The notes beneath the pieces were generated by a model. The model saw only the letters and a program-made list of their open reading frames with translations, was not told the DNA's origin and ran no database searches. 64,000 nt of DNA from Anaerocolumna aminovalerica. GTDB lineage: Bacteria > Bacillota > Clostridia > Lachnospirales > Lachnospiraceae. Below are positions 1 through 9,232 of the stretch, in pieces. The position numbers were made by a program, and so were the translations under genes. Position 1 is the first letter of the stretch, and every line of letters starts with the position of its first letter. The DNA is taken from contig NZ_FOWD01000009.1 of NCBI RefSeq assembly GCF_900115365.1, positions 62,001 through 126,000 of the forward strand, in the 5' to 3' direction.

Positions 1-413
1 GGGTAAAACATTATTATTACCCAATAAAGCATTAATAGGAACCATAAATATTCAACATTTCCTAATAATAAATCTTTACCCTTCTCAAAAATCGTAGAAA
101 TTGAAAGCTTCATATCTTGACTAATAAATATATGTGCAGGAAGTATCCAAAATAATGATACAATAAAAGTTGGAATTATTAATCGTTTAAATTTATTTGT
201 AACAACTGTTAAGAATTTGCAATTATTTCGAATTTGTGAATCCATAAAAAGAAATCCCGAAATAAAAACAAACAATGGCATATTATATGAATAAACAACT
301 TTATATACATTAAGCATTATATGGCTTTCATACATTAATGTATGTCCTAAAACTACGCTTATTGTGGCAAAAACTCTTAAAAATGCAATATTATAATACT
401 TAGGCTTATTCAT
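1..413 (-). CDS. acyltransferase 3 family membrane protein, N-terminal part (cut by window edge)
   Basis: The reverse strand encodes an open N-terminal stretch of about 137 residues running off the left edge. It begins MNKPKYYNIAFLRVFATISV, then has a VLGH motif. An Arg and a His in the first membrane segment (LRVFA...VLGH) are the pattern of the acyltransferase-3/OafA family, and a later segment reads EYLWFLLMLYW, matching that family's WFL motif. Such integral membrane enzymes O-acetylate or O-succinylate cell-surface sugars. The start at 413 has an AAAGAGG site about six bases upstream. It lies downstream of the GT4 gene in the same direction, so it probably decorates the same exopolysaccharide. 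The C-terminus is not visible. Confidence 0.8.
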   Translation of the reverse strand, partial: MNKPKYYNIAFLRVFATISVVLGHTLMYESHIMLNVYKVVYSYNMPLFVFISGFLFMDSQIRNNCKFLTVVTNKFKRLIIPTFIVSLFWILPAHIFISQDMKLSISTIFEKGKDLLLGNVEYLWFLLMLYWVIIMFY

Positions 414-480
414 TTTCTACCTCTTTCATTGATTTTATATTAAAAACTTTTAACTATCCAGATAGTTATTACATGTAATT

Positions 481-1590
481 TTAACTTTGATAAACATCTA
501 GAACTTTTTGTAACATATCATCCATACGATAATGTTCCTTCACTCTTATTCTAGCCTTTCTTCCCATTTCTAGCCTTTCTTCTTCGTGCTCAACCATCCA
601 TGTCATAGCATCTGCCAGAGCTTGTACATTATTTGGAGGTACTGTTAACCCAGTTTCATGATCTAAACTTACATAAGGTACTCCACTAGGAAGATTGGTA
701 TTAATCACTGGCTTCCCGTATGCCATTGCTTCTATCTGAACTAGTCCAAATGCTTCACTTTTCATAATCGAAGGAAGTATAAAAACATCACACTCTTTAA
801 AAGCATGATTAAGTTTTTCCTTATCAACATTACTTAAAAAGTGAACTTTATTAGAAATTCTAGCTTTCTTAGCTTGCAACTTTAACTCTTCTTCTAGTTC
901 GCCACTGCCTATAATAGTTAATTCAGCACCTTTTACTTTACTAAATGCTTCTATTAAAACATTACAACCTTTATAATATACTAGTCTACCTACAAACAAC
1001 ATATTTATATTAGCTTTAAGAGTTGGCTGAGAATTCTTTAAATAATAATCACCTTTTTCTTCGATTTCTTTATCAACTCCATAAGGTATAATAATACATT
1101 TACCTATATACTTCAGCAAATAATCTGAACCATCTATATGCCCTTTAGTTGCAACAATAATAACATCTGCCCTTTTTAAAAACTTGTCCATTATAGGCTG
1201 GTATAGTTTCATAAGCCTTTTCTGTCTTACAATATCACTGTGCCACCATACTACTACCTTTCCCTTATATCCTGATAATAAACAAGCTAAATCACCTAAT
1301 GGAAAAGGCATATGGAAGTGTATTACATCTCTATCCCTTGATAGTTTTCTCAATTGCCAAAAAAGAGAGATTGATATCGGCATTGAAAATAAAACTCCGA
1401 AGCTACCTGCCCTTTGTATAGTAACACCATTAATATTTTCAATTACTGTTTTTCCTTTTTTCTGGCAGACAAGGACTTTCATATCCGTTTTTTCATTTAA
1501 TCCCTCTGCAATCTGTTGCACTACTCTTTCTATTCCACCAGTAACTGGATAATATAACTTATTCACTTGCAATACTTTTACTTTTTGCAT
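481..1590 (-). CDS. GT4-family glycosyltransferase
   Basis: A GT-B fold glycosyltransferase of about 369 residues, expected to add a sugar to a lipid-linked repeat unit on the cytoplasmic side of the membrane. The N-terminal half has the PVTGGIERVV loop typical of GT4 enzymes. The C-terminal half carries FVGRLVYYKG and the EAFGLVQIEAMA segment (E-x7-E), which binds the nucleotide sugar. The frame is open 21 codons further upstream to 1653. I chose the ATG at 1590 because GGAG sits five bases before it and because homologues start near MKVLxVNxxYYP. The longer form would overlap the upstream epimerase gene. Donor and acceptor cannot be read from sequence. Confidence 0.9.
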   Translation of the reverse strand: MQKVKVLQVNKLYYPVTGGIERVVQQIAEGLNEKTDMKVLVCQKKGKTVIENINGVTIQRAGSFGVLFSMPISISLFWQLRKLSRDRDVIHFHMPFPLGDLACLLSGYKGKVVVWWHSDIVRQKRLMKLYQPIMDKFLKRADVIIVATKGHIDGSDYLLKYIGKCIIIPYGVDKEIEEKGDYYLKNSQPTLKANINMLFVGRLVYYKGCNVLIEAFSKVKGAELTIIGSGELEEELKLQAKKARISNKVHFLSNVDKEKLNHAFKECDVFILPSIMKSEAFGLVQIEAMAYGKPVINTNLPSGVPYVSLDHETGLTVPPNNVQALADAMTWMVEHEEERLEMGRKARIRVKEHYRMDDMLQKVLDVYQS

Positions 1591-1633
1591 AATTTCTCCA
1601 TAAAATCTTTTGTCTATAGTTATACTTTTTATA

Positions 1634-2425
1634 TTATTCAAGATCTTTGTCATAATAATAATCGCTAAACATCTTGTTTAAACTTTTAATATATCTGCTA
1701 AGTAAATATATCACTTGGTTAAAAGCTCCTGTAACCCAAGTATTTTTCCCCATACCTTTTCGTATGTTAATTACAAGGTCACAGGTATCTACATAATCTT
1801 TGTCCTGCGGGTGAAATACTCCACCTTTTTCATTCTGAATTAACATAGCAAGATATTTATTTAATTCATCGATATGTATCATACTTCTTTTATTATGTAT
1901 CTCAGGAAATACTGGAACCATTCTAGCTAATTTTACGAGTCTTGGATAATTACCCTTACATCCTTCACCATAAACCATGGGTGGTCTTACAACTGTAATT
2001 AGAAATTTATCCGACTTAAGTTTCATAATACCTTTTTCTGCTGCAAGCTTAGATTTACCATAGTAGGTTGTCGGATTGGGAACAGTATGTTTCGTTATGT
2101 GCTTTACTTTTGAACCATATACTGCTGCAGTACTCATAAATATAAATTGTTTAACTCCACTCGCTTGAACTGCTTTTGCAATCTGTACAGCCAGTTTATG
2201 ATTCACTTTATCATAAATATCTTCTAGCGATTTATTCTCCTTCTTATGGACAATACCAGAAAGCATTAGAACAGCATCATAATTCATTAGATTTTCATTC
2301 TTCCATGAATCATCAGAGGCACTGGTCTTATATGCAACTATATCATTTTTACATCTAGTTGAAACATACTGACAGAAACTCTTACCAATATAACTATTAG
2401 CTCCAATTATTAGTACCTTCTTCAT
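1634..2425 (-). CDS. NAD-dependent epimerase/dehydratase (extended SDR)
   Basis: A 263-residue nucleotide-sugar-modifying enzyme. The N-terminus holds the Rossmann glycine motif GANSYIG (residues 8-14). The catalytic pair appears as YYGKSK around residues 121-126 (YxxxK), with STAAVYG upstream providing the catalytic Ser/Thr. It is shorter than classical UDP-glucose 4-epimerases (about 330 residues), resembling the short epimerases of exopolysaccharide operons such as those near WcaJ-type transferases. It overlaps the sugar transferase stop by four bases, implying coupled translation. Probable role: making or modifying the nucleotide sugar used by this cluster. Exact substrate unknown. Confidence 0.87.
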   Translation of the reverse strand: MKKVLIIGANSYIGKSFCQYVSTRCKNDIVAYKTSASDDSWKNENLMNYDAVLMLSGIVHKKENKSLEDIYDKVNHKLAVQIAKAVQASGVKQFIFMSTAAVYGSKVKHITKHTVPNPTTYYGKSKLAAEKGIMKLKSDKFLITVVRPPMVYGEGCKGNYPRLVKLARMVPVFPEIHNKRSMIHIDELNKYLAMLIQNEKGGVFHPQDKDYVDTCDLVINIRKGMGKNTWVTGAFNQVIYLLSRYIKSLNKMFSDYYYDKDLE

Positions 2426-3006
2426 GCCCCCTCCTTTAAACCATCACGACGAATAACGATACTAAAAGTTTTAAGAATACATTTCAAATCAAATATAAAT
2501 CCAACCTTTTTTATGTATTCCCCATCCAGTTTCGCCTTAACTGTAATTGGTAATTCGTCTCTTCCATTTATTTGCGCCCAACCAGTTAAGCCTGGTCGCA
2601 CATCATTGGCTCCATATTTATCCCGTTCCTCAATTAAATCATACTGATTCCATAATGCAGGTCTAGGTCCTACAATCGACATATGCCCAACAATAATATT
2701 GATTAATTGAGGTAATTCATCAAGGCTAGTCCTTCTTAAAAACCTTCCAATTGGTGTTATATATTCATCTGGATTTTTTAGCATATGAGTTGCCACATCT
2801 TTTGGCGTATCAATTCTCATGGTTCGAAACTTAAGTATGTAGAATTCTGACTTATGTATTCCTATCCTTCTTTGACAGAAAAATACTGGTCCTTTAGAAG
2901 TTAATTTAATAGTTATAATCAATGTTAGAAATAACCATGACAAAAATATCAATGCCAAAAGCGCTAATACAAAATCCATCCATCTCTTTATATATTTTAA
3001 ATACAT
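2422..3006 (-). CDS. undecaprenyl-phosphate sugar phosphotransferase (initiating exopolysaccharide transferase)
   Basis: This short (194-residue) bacterial sugar transferase transfers a sugar-1-phosphate to undecaprenyl phosphate, the first step of repeat-unit synthesis. One membrane segment lies at about residues 12-34. The family core follows: GPVFFCQRRIG, LKFRTMR, RRTSLDELPQLINI, SIVGPRP and RPGLTGWAQINGRDELP. Its length matches the catalytic core of the family without the extra N-terminal membrane region of long WcaJ proteins. It is the first gene of the leftward EPS operon and is preceded by a good promoter at 3039-3067. Confidence 0.93.
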   Translation of the reverse strand: MYLKYIKRWMDFVLALLALIFLSWLFLTLIITIKLTSKGPVFFCQRRIGIHKSEFYILKFRTMRIDTPKDVATHMLKNPDEYITPIGRFLRRTSLDELPQLINIIVGHMSIVGPRPALWNQYDLIEERDKYGANDVRPGLTGWAQINGRDELPITVKAKLDGEYIKKVGFIFDLKCILKTFSIVIRRDGLKEGA

Positions 3007-3038
3007 AGTAATACTCTACCTTTCGAATATTTATTTAT

Positions 3039-3067
3039 ATTATAAAGATTTCAGCTTTTTTTTACAA
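3039..3067 (-). promoter_or_regulatory. sigma-70-type promoter of the exopolysaccharide operon
   Basis: Reading leftward, TTGTAA (3067-3062) and TATAAT (3044-3039) are separated by exactly 17 bases and lie about 35 bases before the sugar transferase start. Confidence 0.6.
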
Positions 3068-3223
3068 GCTAATTCGATATCAAAAATACAAAAACACAAT
3101 ATTTGCACATATTATATTTTATCAATTCATTAATATTTATGGTAACACTTGTTTTTTAAGCTATAACATACTACAATATTATAAATACATTAAACCATTT
3201 ACATATGAAGGAGATTTATTTAT

Positions 3224-5074
3224 ATGAAATCTATGAATTTACCTAGGAATAAGAAATCAAAACATTCGACAAGTTATTCTTATCAGCCAAGTAAAGGTTA
3301 TAATAAGTTATATATGTTACCTTTAGTAGCTGTTATGTCTATACTTCCGTTGATTATGTATTTGTATGAATTCGATTCCGGTTTATCCGGTTTTTCGTGG
3401 CACTCCAGCAACGGTGAGGAACTTGACATATTCTTATTCTACAAACAAGTCTTTTTTATTGTGATTTGTCTCATTATGTTGTTTTTTCTTATCTGGAAGG
3501 GCTATATAGAAAAGAAAAAAACAAGATTTTTACCTATCTTTATTCCTTTATCTCTTTATGGACTTTTAGCATTACTCTCTACAGTGTTTTCTGATTATCC
3601 ATCTTTGGGTTTTAAAGGAACATCCGGACACTTTGAGTCCATCTTTGTTATATTAGGTTACTGTCTCCTTGTTTATTATGCATATCTTTTTATCGAAACT
3701 GAGGATGATATTAAGTTCATATTAAAATACTTTTTAATGGGTATATTAATTATGATATTCTTAGGTATTTTACAAGCTACTGGTAACGATTTTTTTGCAA
3801 CTACTATTGGTAAAAAATTATATACACCTGAAAGATATTGGGACCAACTTGATAGTTTTAAACTTACTTTTGGTCCTAAACGAGTTTATATAACTCTCTT
3901 TAATCCAAATTATGTTGGTGTATACGTTTCTTTGATTCTTCCACTTATAGCTGGTTTACTGTTAACTGAGAAAAAATTAAAAACTAGTTTACTATATTTA
4001 GGTATAATATTAGGACTTATTATTTGTCTTTTAGGAGCTGAGTCAAAAGCAGGTTTCATTAGTTTATTTATTGCATTAATTATTACCATAATCTTTTATA
4101 GAAAATATATTTTTCGTAATATTAAAATAACCTTGCTTATTATTGGTATCTTTATTACATTAATTATTGGCTTTAGATCTGCTATTTCATCAACCTTTAA
4201 TAAAGTAGTTAGTAATATAAATATCATTTTAAACAAGAAAGCCGAATTCTCTTTGACAGATATTAAAACAGAAGAAGTATTAACTATAACCTACAAAGGT
4301 AATAATTTAGTCGTTGACCTAAATAAATTCGATGAAAATATTGACATTACAATGAAGGATACAAATGGTAAAGATATTGAAACCACAATAGATACAAATA
4401 CACTAACATCCACTATCACAGATGAAAGATTTTCTGGTATTACAGTCACTCCTGTTGTTTATGATTCTTTACTTTGTGTTCAAATAAACATTGAAGGCAG
4501 AGATTGGGTCTTCTCCAATCAATTTGAGGATGGTACTTTTTATTACCTTAATTATTTTGGTGGATTCGATAAAATTAATAAAGCAGAATCCTCTTTATTT
4601 ACAGGTTATGAGAATTTTGCTTCCGGTAGAGGGTATATATGGTCCCGAACCATTCCTTTGCTAAAGGATAATATTATACTCGGTTCCGGTGCAGATACCT
4701 TTACAATTCAGTTTCCTCATCAAGACTATGTATACCGTACGAATATGGGATATGATACTCAGATAATAACCAAACCTCATAGTTTATATTTACAGATAAG
4801 CGTTCAATCCGGTGTTCTTTCGTTAATTGCATTTCTTGTATTCTTTATTGCATATTTTATATCCTGCATAAAGATATACATAAATGGAAAATTTGATACT
4901 TATTTTAAGAGAGTCGGAGTAGCGATATTTATCGGAGTTGTTGCTTATATGGTTTCAGGAATATCCAATGACTCAACCATTACTGTAGCTCCTATTGCTT
5001 GGGCATTAATTGGTATCGGAATTGCTTGTAATTATAAAGTAAAAGAACAAATTAGTAATAAAGCAAAAGCTTAA
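3224..5074 (+). CDS. O-antigen ligase/polymerase-like membrane protein (Wzy_C family)
   Basis: A 616-residue polytopic membrane protein with roughly ten hydrophobic segments. The Wzy_C signature is around residues 465-490: ASGRGYIWS, then IPLLKDNIILGSGADTF. Such proteins polymerise or ligate lipid-linked glycans on the outer face of the membrane. A hydrophilic domain of about 140 residues (about 330-470) is inserted before the signature; it is unusually long and is predicted to be extracellular. The start has AAGGAGA nine to ten bases upstream. The gene is divergent from the EPS operon and convergent with the ABC exporter, from which it is separated by a bidirectional terminator. Confidence 0.85.
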   Translation: MKSMNLPRNKKSKHSTSYSYQPSKGYNKLYMLPLVAVMSILPLIMYLYEFDSGLSGFSWHSSNGEELDIFLFYKQVFFIVICLIMLFFLIWKGYIEKKKTRFLPIFIPLSLYGLLALLSTVFSDYPSLGFKGTSGHFESIFVILGYCLLVYYAYLFIETEDDIKFILKYFLMGILIMIFLGILQATGNDFFATTIGKKLYTPERYWDQLDSFKLTFGPKRVYITLFNPNYVGVYVSLILPLIAGLLLTEKKLKTSLLYLGIILGLIICLLGAESKAGFISLFIALIITIIFYRKYIFRNIKITLLIIGIFITLIIGFRSAISSTFNKVVSNINIILNKKAEFSLTDIKTEEVLTITYKGNNLVVDLNKFDENIDITMKDTNGKDIETTIDTNTLTSTITDERFSGITVTPVVYDSLLCVQINIEGRDWVFSNQFEDGTFYYLNYFGGFDKINKAESSLFTGYENFASGRGYIWSRTIPLLKDNIILGSGADTFTIQFPHQDYVYRTNMGYDTQIITKPHSLYLQISVQSGVLSLIAFLVFFIAYFISCIKIYINGKFDTYFKRVGVAIFIGVVAYMVSGISNDSTITVAPIAWALIGIGIACNYKVKEQISNKAKA

Positions 5075-5087
5075 CAAGAATAAGATG

Positions 5088-5158
5088 ATAGAGATATAAT
5101 ATAAAAGACAAAAGAATCCTTTGAAAGTTTCTCTTGTCTTTTTATATTATATCTCTAT
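5088..5158. terminator. bidirectional terminator between convergent genes
   Basis: A long near-perfect inverted repeat: ATAGAGATATAATATAAAAG and its complement at 5139-5158, with A/T-rich flanks on both sides. It can serve the rightward ligase gene and the leftward ABC gene. Confidence 0.85.
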
Positions 5159-5164
5159 ATTTTT

Positions 5165-5902
5165 TTATTTCGTCTTCTCCTCATATATAGCACTAACTTC
5201 ATCAATCCCGCCCTGTGCTATAACCTGTCCATGTTCCAGCAATATCGCCTTATCACAGATCTTCTGCACCTGCGCCAATGAGTGAGATACAAACAATACC
5301 GTAACCCCTTTATCAAACATAGATTGGATCTTCGCTTCACATTTCTTCTTAAACTTTGCATCACCAACTGCCAATACTTCATCCAGTATTAATATATCCG
5401 GTTCCACAATGGTTGCGATAGCGAACCCTAGTCTTGATTTCATACCTGATGAATAATTCTTTAATGGCACATTAATAAATTTACCCAATTCTGAGAAAGC
5501 TACTATCTCATCATACTTCTCTGCTATAAACTCTCTTGGATACCCAAGTACAGCTCCATATAGATAGATATTCTCTGCACCTGTATATTGAGGTTCAAAT
5601 CCTGCACCTAACTCCAATAAGGGGGCAATTACGCCTCTTACTGTTACAGAACCTTCTGTAGGCTTTAATACACCTGCTATAATCTTAAGCAAGGTACTCT
5701 TACCAGCACCATTTAGCCCCAGTATTCCAAGACGCTCTCCCTTATTTACTTTTAAGTTTATATCTTTTAAAGCCCAGAACACATTATAAGTAATTTCTTT
5801 TTTAACAAATTTAATAAAATATTCTTTTAGATTATCTACCTTTTCTGAAGATAGGCTAAATCGCATACTAACATGTTGTACATCAACAACGGTCTTACCC
5901 AT
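5165..5902 (-). CDS. tagH: polysaccharide/teichoic acid ABC exporter, ATP-binding subunit
   Basis: A 245-residue ATPase of the Wzt/TagH/RfbE type, which powers export of lipid-linked glycan through an ABC-2 permease. Walker A is GLNGAGKST (62-70), the signature is YSSGMKSRL (150-158), and Walker B is ILILDEV (170-176). The region MRFSLSSEKVDNLKEYF before Walker A and the absence of a long C-terminal glycan-binding domain match the TagH-like subclass. RBS AGGAGG is eight bases from the ATG. It lies 62 bases downstream of its permease. TagH is assigned by family and neighbours; the exported polymer could equally be an exopolysaccharide. Confidence 0.85.
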   Translation of the reverse strand: MGKTVVDVQHVSMRFSLSSEKVDNLKEYFIKFVKKEITYNVFWALKDINLKVNKGERLGILGLNGAGKSTLLKIIAGVLKPTEGSVTVRGVIAPLLELGAGFEPQYTGAENIYLYGAVLGYPREFIAEKYDEIVAFSELGKFINVPLKNYSSGMKSRLGFAIATIVEPDILILDEVLAVGDAKFKKKCEAKIQSMFDKGVTVLFVSHSLAQVQKICDKAILLEHGQVIAQGGIDEVSAIYEEKTK

Positions 5903-5964
5903 GGTATGCCTCCTTTTCTTTTAACACGTATATAAAATGACATTAATGAAGAATGCCATGGCTT

Positions 5965-6741
5965 TTACACATAAAGAATAAATACATCTTGTTTCTTTGC
6001 GAACATAATAGTACCAACTACCAAAAATACTGTACTATAAGCAATTGATATTAATAATGCTCTTTGATCCAATGGTGCACCAAATATGGAATTTCTAAAA
6101 TTGGATACTACTGAATACAACGGATTTATATCCAGTAACCATCCGTAACCGCCATTAATAATTTTTGCCGGTTTATAAAAGATGGCTGAAGTATACATAA
6201 TTAACATCAAGGCTACTGACCATATATACTCCAAGTCGCGGAAGAATACAGCCAATGTTGCCAGTATAAGCCCCAATCCATAAGCCATAACTGCAATAAT
6301 AACTAACGGTACAATAGCTCCAAATAAATAGATAGTCGGCTTTACTTTCAATACTGCAGCGACCGCTACTAATACGATCAGAGATATTAGAAATATAATA
6401 TATTCCGTAAGTACACTTGACAGTGGATACATATATTTAGGAACATACACTTTTTTAATCATAGAACTATGTGTACGTATTGATTTCATTGCTATTTTAG
6501 TACTAATAGAGAAGAAAGAGTATAACAATCTGCCGGATAGAATATATACCGGAAATGTTCGATCGTTATTACCAAATAGTGTACCAAACACTACAGTTAA
6601 TACAATCATGGTAAGTAATGGCTCAATTAAGGTCCACAAGATACCAAGATAAGATCTTCTATATTTAAGGGAAATTCCCTTTTTAACTAATTCTCCTAAT
6701 AGGAATCTATATTTAACAAAATTTTGAATATACTTTTTCAT
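5965..6741 (-). CDS. tagG: polysaccharide/teichoic acid ABC exporter, permease subunit
   Basis: An ABC-2 type permease of about 258 residues with six hydrophobic segments, matching TagG/Wzm/RfbA proteins. KYRRSYLGILWTLIEPLL near the N-terminus is the family hallmark. It forms the channel for the adjacent ATPase. Start choice is uncertain: the ATG at 6741 gives MKKYIQNF, while a TTG at 6756 gives five more residues. Neither has a strong Shine-Dalgarno sequence. Confidence 0.83.
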   Translation of the reverse strand: MKKYIQNFVKYRFLLGELVKKGISLKYRRSYLGILWTLIEPLLTMIVLTVVFGTLFGNNDRTFPVYILSGRLLYSFFSISTKIAMKSIRTHSSMIKKVYVPKYMYPLSSVLTEYIIFLISLIVLVAVAAVLKVKPTIYLFGAIVPLVIIAVMAYGLGLILATLAVFFRDLEYIWSVALMLIMYTSAIFYKPAKIINGGYGWLLDINPLYSVVSNFRNSIFGAPLDQRALLISIAYSTVFLVVGTIMFAKKQDVFILYV

Positions 6742-6844
6742 ATTTTTTATACCCAAATACCTATTTTGATTAGAACAGCATCTTTTATAGGTACCTTTCT
6801 ATATAATTTTAAATCCACTATATCACTTGAATATGTCAATCATT

Positions 6845-6968
6845 CATTGCATTTTGCCATTCTGAGTTAAGGTTAGCTTAATTCTTTACTCTAAAATCTG
6901 GCATATGATTCCATGGAGTTCTTCCTAACCTTTTAATCTCAGAATGACAGCTGATTCATGCAATATTA
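6845..6968. repeat. imperfect palindrome with CATTCTGAG arms
   Basis: In the gap between the exporter and the pyruvyltransferase fusion, TTGCATTTTGCCATTCTGAG on the left is mirrored by CTCAGAATGACAGCTGATTC followed by ATGCAAT on the right. GGTTAG and CTAACC lie inside. It shares the CATTCTGAG word with elements at 17148 and 40948. It may act as a terminator for the leftward fusion gene or be a small dispersed repeat. Confidence 0.5.
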
Positions 6969-6987
6969 TAATTCTTTCTTACAATAT

Positions 6988-9231
6988 TTAAGACTCATTG
7001 GTTTCCTGTTGCTTTAAATCATTATATCCAAGTAGCAGATCATCTATTGGCGTCTCATCCAACTTATCAAATATTTCTAATCGTTCTAATCGGAACGGAC
7101 TGGCCGCAATATGATTCTTCGTAAATGCACTGGTCATATCACTAGTTTTGTAGGTAAAGCGGTCTTTCACATTATTCCATACTTTACTGCCTTTTTCATT
7201 ATTAATTGTCAGTAAACTTACACCCTTATCATCAAACATGTCCGGATCAATATCTCTTATACCCCAGAAGTCACCGATTGTCACATCACCTACTCGGTTT
7301 GTAAAGGTATACTCGCATTTATTACAGCTTGGGCGGGCAATAAAGTCATTAAGGAATGCACGGAAATAATTATTTCTTCTTGCATTTATTCTCAATTCTT
7401 TTCCATTTTCAAATTCGATTACCATAGTAGCTTTGTGAATTAACCAACCCTTTTCTTTATCACGGAAGGTTATATTCTTAACTTTGGAACCAAACTTTTT
7501 CTTTAAGTACTCCATGTATTGTTCTAATATCTTTGGTGATGGAGCAGCATGACAGACTATCTCACATATAATCAAATTGTCGTAGTCTTTTCTTAAGTAA
7601 GAACGAAGTCCGGCACATTCACATGGTAAACCGGAATATAATACAGTATGTCCATCTTTTAATAATTGTTTGATCTGCGGGAAGATACCATCAAATTCAC
7701 TCTTTACATACTTAGAGCCATAAAATGCTTTTAAATCTTCCATGTTATTTGCTATAGAAGCTACTGCCTTCATGTTCTCGTCAAACTTAACACCAACAAC
7801 ATACCCCTTCTTCTCGTCAATTACATATCTGGCAAGTTCAGGGAAGATTGCACCGGAAGAACTCTTCATACGAACTTCTTCCTCTTTGTTCATAACAGAA
7901 TACACTTTAGGGTATTCTTCTTGATAGTCAATGATGTGATTATCTCTTCGAATACAAGCTTTAGCACAGGCGCCACAATCGGTACATCTATCTTCATCAA
8001 CCACAGGATAATAGAATCCTTCTGCATCCTTTATCATTGTAATTGCATTGGTTGGACATATCTCTTTACATGCAAAGCAACCATAACACTCATTCCTGCT
8101 AATATTAGTAGGGCAATCCACTTGCTTATATTTATCACTTAATCTAAGTGCATCTTCTAAGAATAGCAATGATGCTCTTCTAAGTTCTAATACACGGCTT
8201 CTCAGCTTTTCTACATTCTTAATTTCGAATTTTTCAAAGTCTGTAAAATCTTCAATGTTATACAATAAATGTGATTCCAGATTCAATGTATTTAATAAGT
8301 CAATGGTTCTACTGCCTGTATTGGAATGCAGCATGGAAACAAAAGGAGTCTCGTATACAATAGAAAATACCGTTCCATGGAAGGAGTTTGTAATAACATA
8401 CTCTGCATTCTCTATTAATCCAAGGAAGTCCCCTGGGGCAGAAGTATAACAGGTCCCAATTTCATTTTTAAACAGCTTATTAGGCCTCCTCTGAATAATA
8501 GGAAGTCCCGTCATCTTAGATACCCTATTAGCAAAAGTAACTACATCAGGATTATGCTCCATCATGTATACGAAAATATATTTTTCTTTAATATCCGGTA
8601 CTGTCTTAATTTCTTCATAATCTTCTCTTGGTAATAAAAGAGTAGGATCCAGTACAATACTTACAGAATTGCTGGTAAGCTGCTTTACCGCTGCTTTACC
8701 ACTTTTTTCTCTTATAGAGATAGAGGTAAAGGTTTCTAAACTTTCTCTAATTTTATCATGATAAATCGGTAAAATATAATCCTTACCAAGACTTGCAGCA
8801 TAAGCAATTTTAAGAGCACCCGGTTTTGCAAAGTTTAGAAAGTAGGCCGGATCGAAACCTCCTATATGCTCACTATTCCATACCTGATCACTGCCAACTA
8901 TATAGGCATCTAAATCCACATTCCCTGCTTCTAACTCTTTATAAGTAGAATAATCACCTAACAGGTTAAAGCTGTTTTTAATAAAGTTTGTATAGTTATT
9001 AAACCTTATTAGACTTCTTGGGTTTGTCCTCTTTAGATTTAATCTGGCTAATTCTTTCTTTAAACCTGACTTCCCACTAAGAGGATCATACAAATCATCA
9101 ATAATACTTGGATGATAATTAATAACTGAGGCATCTATTTTGTAATTCTTAAGGACTTTTTGTAATGCCCAAGTCTGCAAGCTGGCGCCAAAGTTATGCG
9201 CACTATGAAATGTAATAACACCTGCTTTCAA
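6988..9231 (-). CDS. polysaccharide pyruvyltransferase - ferredoxin - FrhB fusion protein
   Basis: A three-part protein of about 747 residues. Residues 1-330 are a polysaccharide pyruvyltransferase domain (GVITFHSAHNFGASLQTWAL, IVGSDQVWN, TNSFHGTVFS), which transfers pyruvate ketals onto surface glycans. Residues about 365-435 hold two 4Fe-4S motifs (CYGCFACKEICP and CTDCGACAKAC). The rest is a coenzyme F420 hydrogenase beta-subunit (FrhB) type domain with SSSGAIFPELA, YSGLPCECAG, CNKCEYTFTNRVGDVTIGDFWGI. In many clostridia the two enzymes are neighbouring genes. The frame opens with TTG at 9240, but the TTG at 9231 is better placed behind AAAGGAGG and gives the usual MKAGVITFH start. It begins one base after the upstream stop. 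The redox role is unknown. Confidence 0.85.
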   Translation of the reverse strand: MKAGVITFHSAHNFGASLQTWALQKVLKNYKIDASVINYHPSIIDDLYDPLSGKSGLKKELARLNLKRTNPRSLIRFNNYTNFIKNSFNLLGDYSTYKELEAGNVDLDAYIVGSDQVWNSEHIGGFDPAYFLNFAKPGALKIAYAASLGKDYILPIYHDKIRESLETFTSISIREKSGKAAVKQLTSNSVSIVLDPTLLLPREDYEEIKTVPDIKEKYIFVYMMEHNPDVVTFANRVSKMTGLPIIQRRPNKLFKNEIGTCYTSAPGDFLGLIENAEYVITNSFHGTVFSIVYETPFVSMLHSNTGSRTIDLLNTLNLESHLLYNIEDFTDFEKFEIKNVEKLRSRVLELRRASLLFLEDALRLSDKYKQVDCPTNISRNECYGCFACKEICPTNAITMIKDAEGFYYPVVDEDRCTDCGACAKACIRRDNHIIDYQEEYPKVYSVMNKEEEVRMKSSSGAIFPELARYVIDEKKGYVVGVKFDENMKAVASIANNMEDLKAFYGSKYVKSEFDGIFPQIKQLLKDGHTVLYSGLPCECAGLRSYLRKDYDNLIICEIVCHAAPSPKILEQYMEYLKKKFGSKVKNITFRDKEKGWLIHKATMVIEFENGKELRINARRNNYFRAFLNDFIARPSCNKCEYTFTNRVGDVTIGDFWGIRDIDPDMFDDKGVSLLTINNEKGSKVWNNVKDRFTYKTSDMTSAFTKNHIAASPFRLERLEIFDKLDETPIDDLLLGYNDLKQQETNES

Positions 9232-9232
9232 A

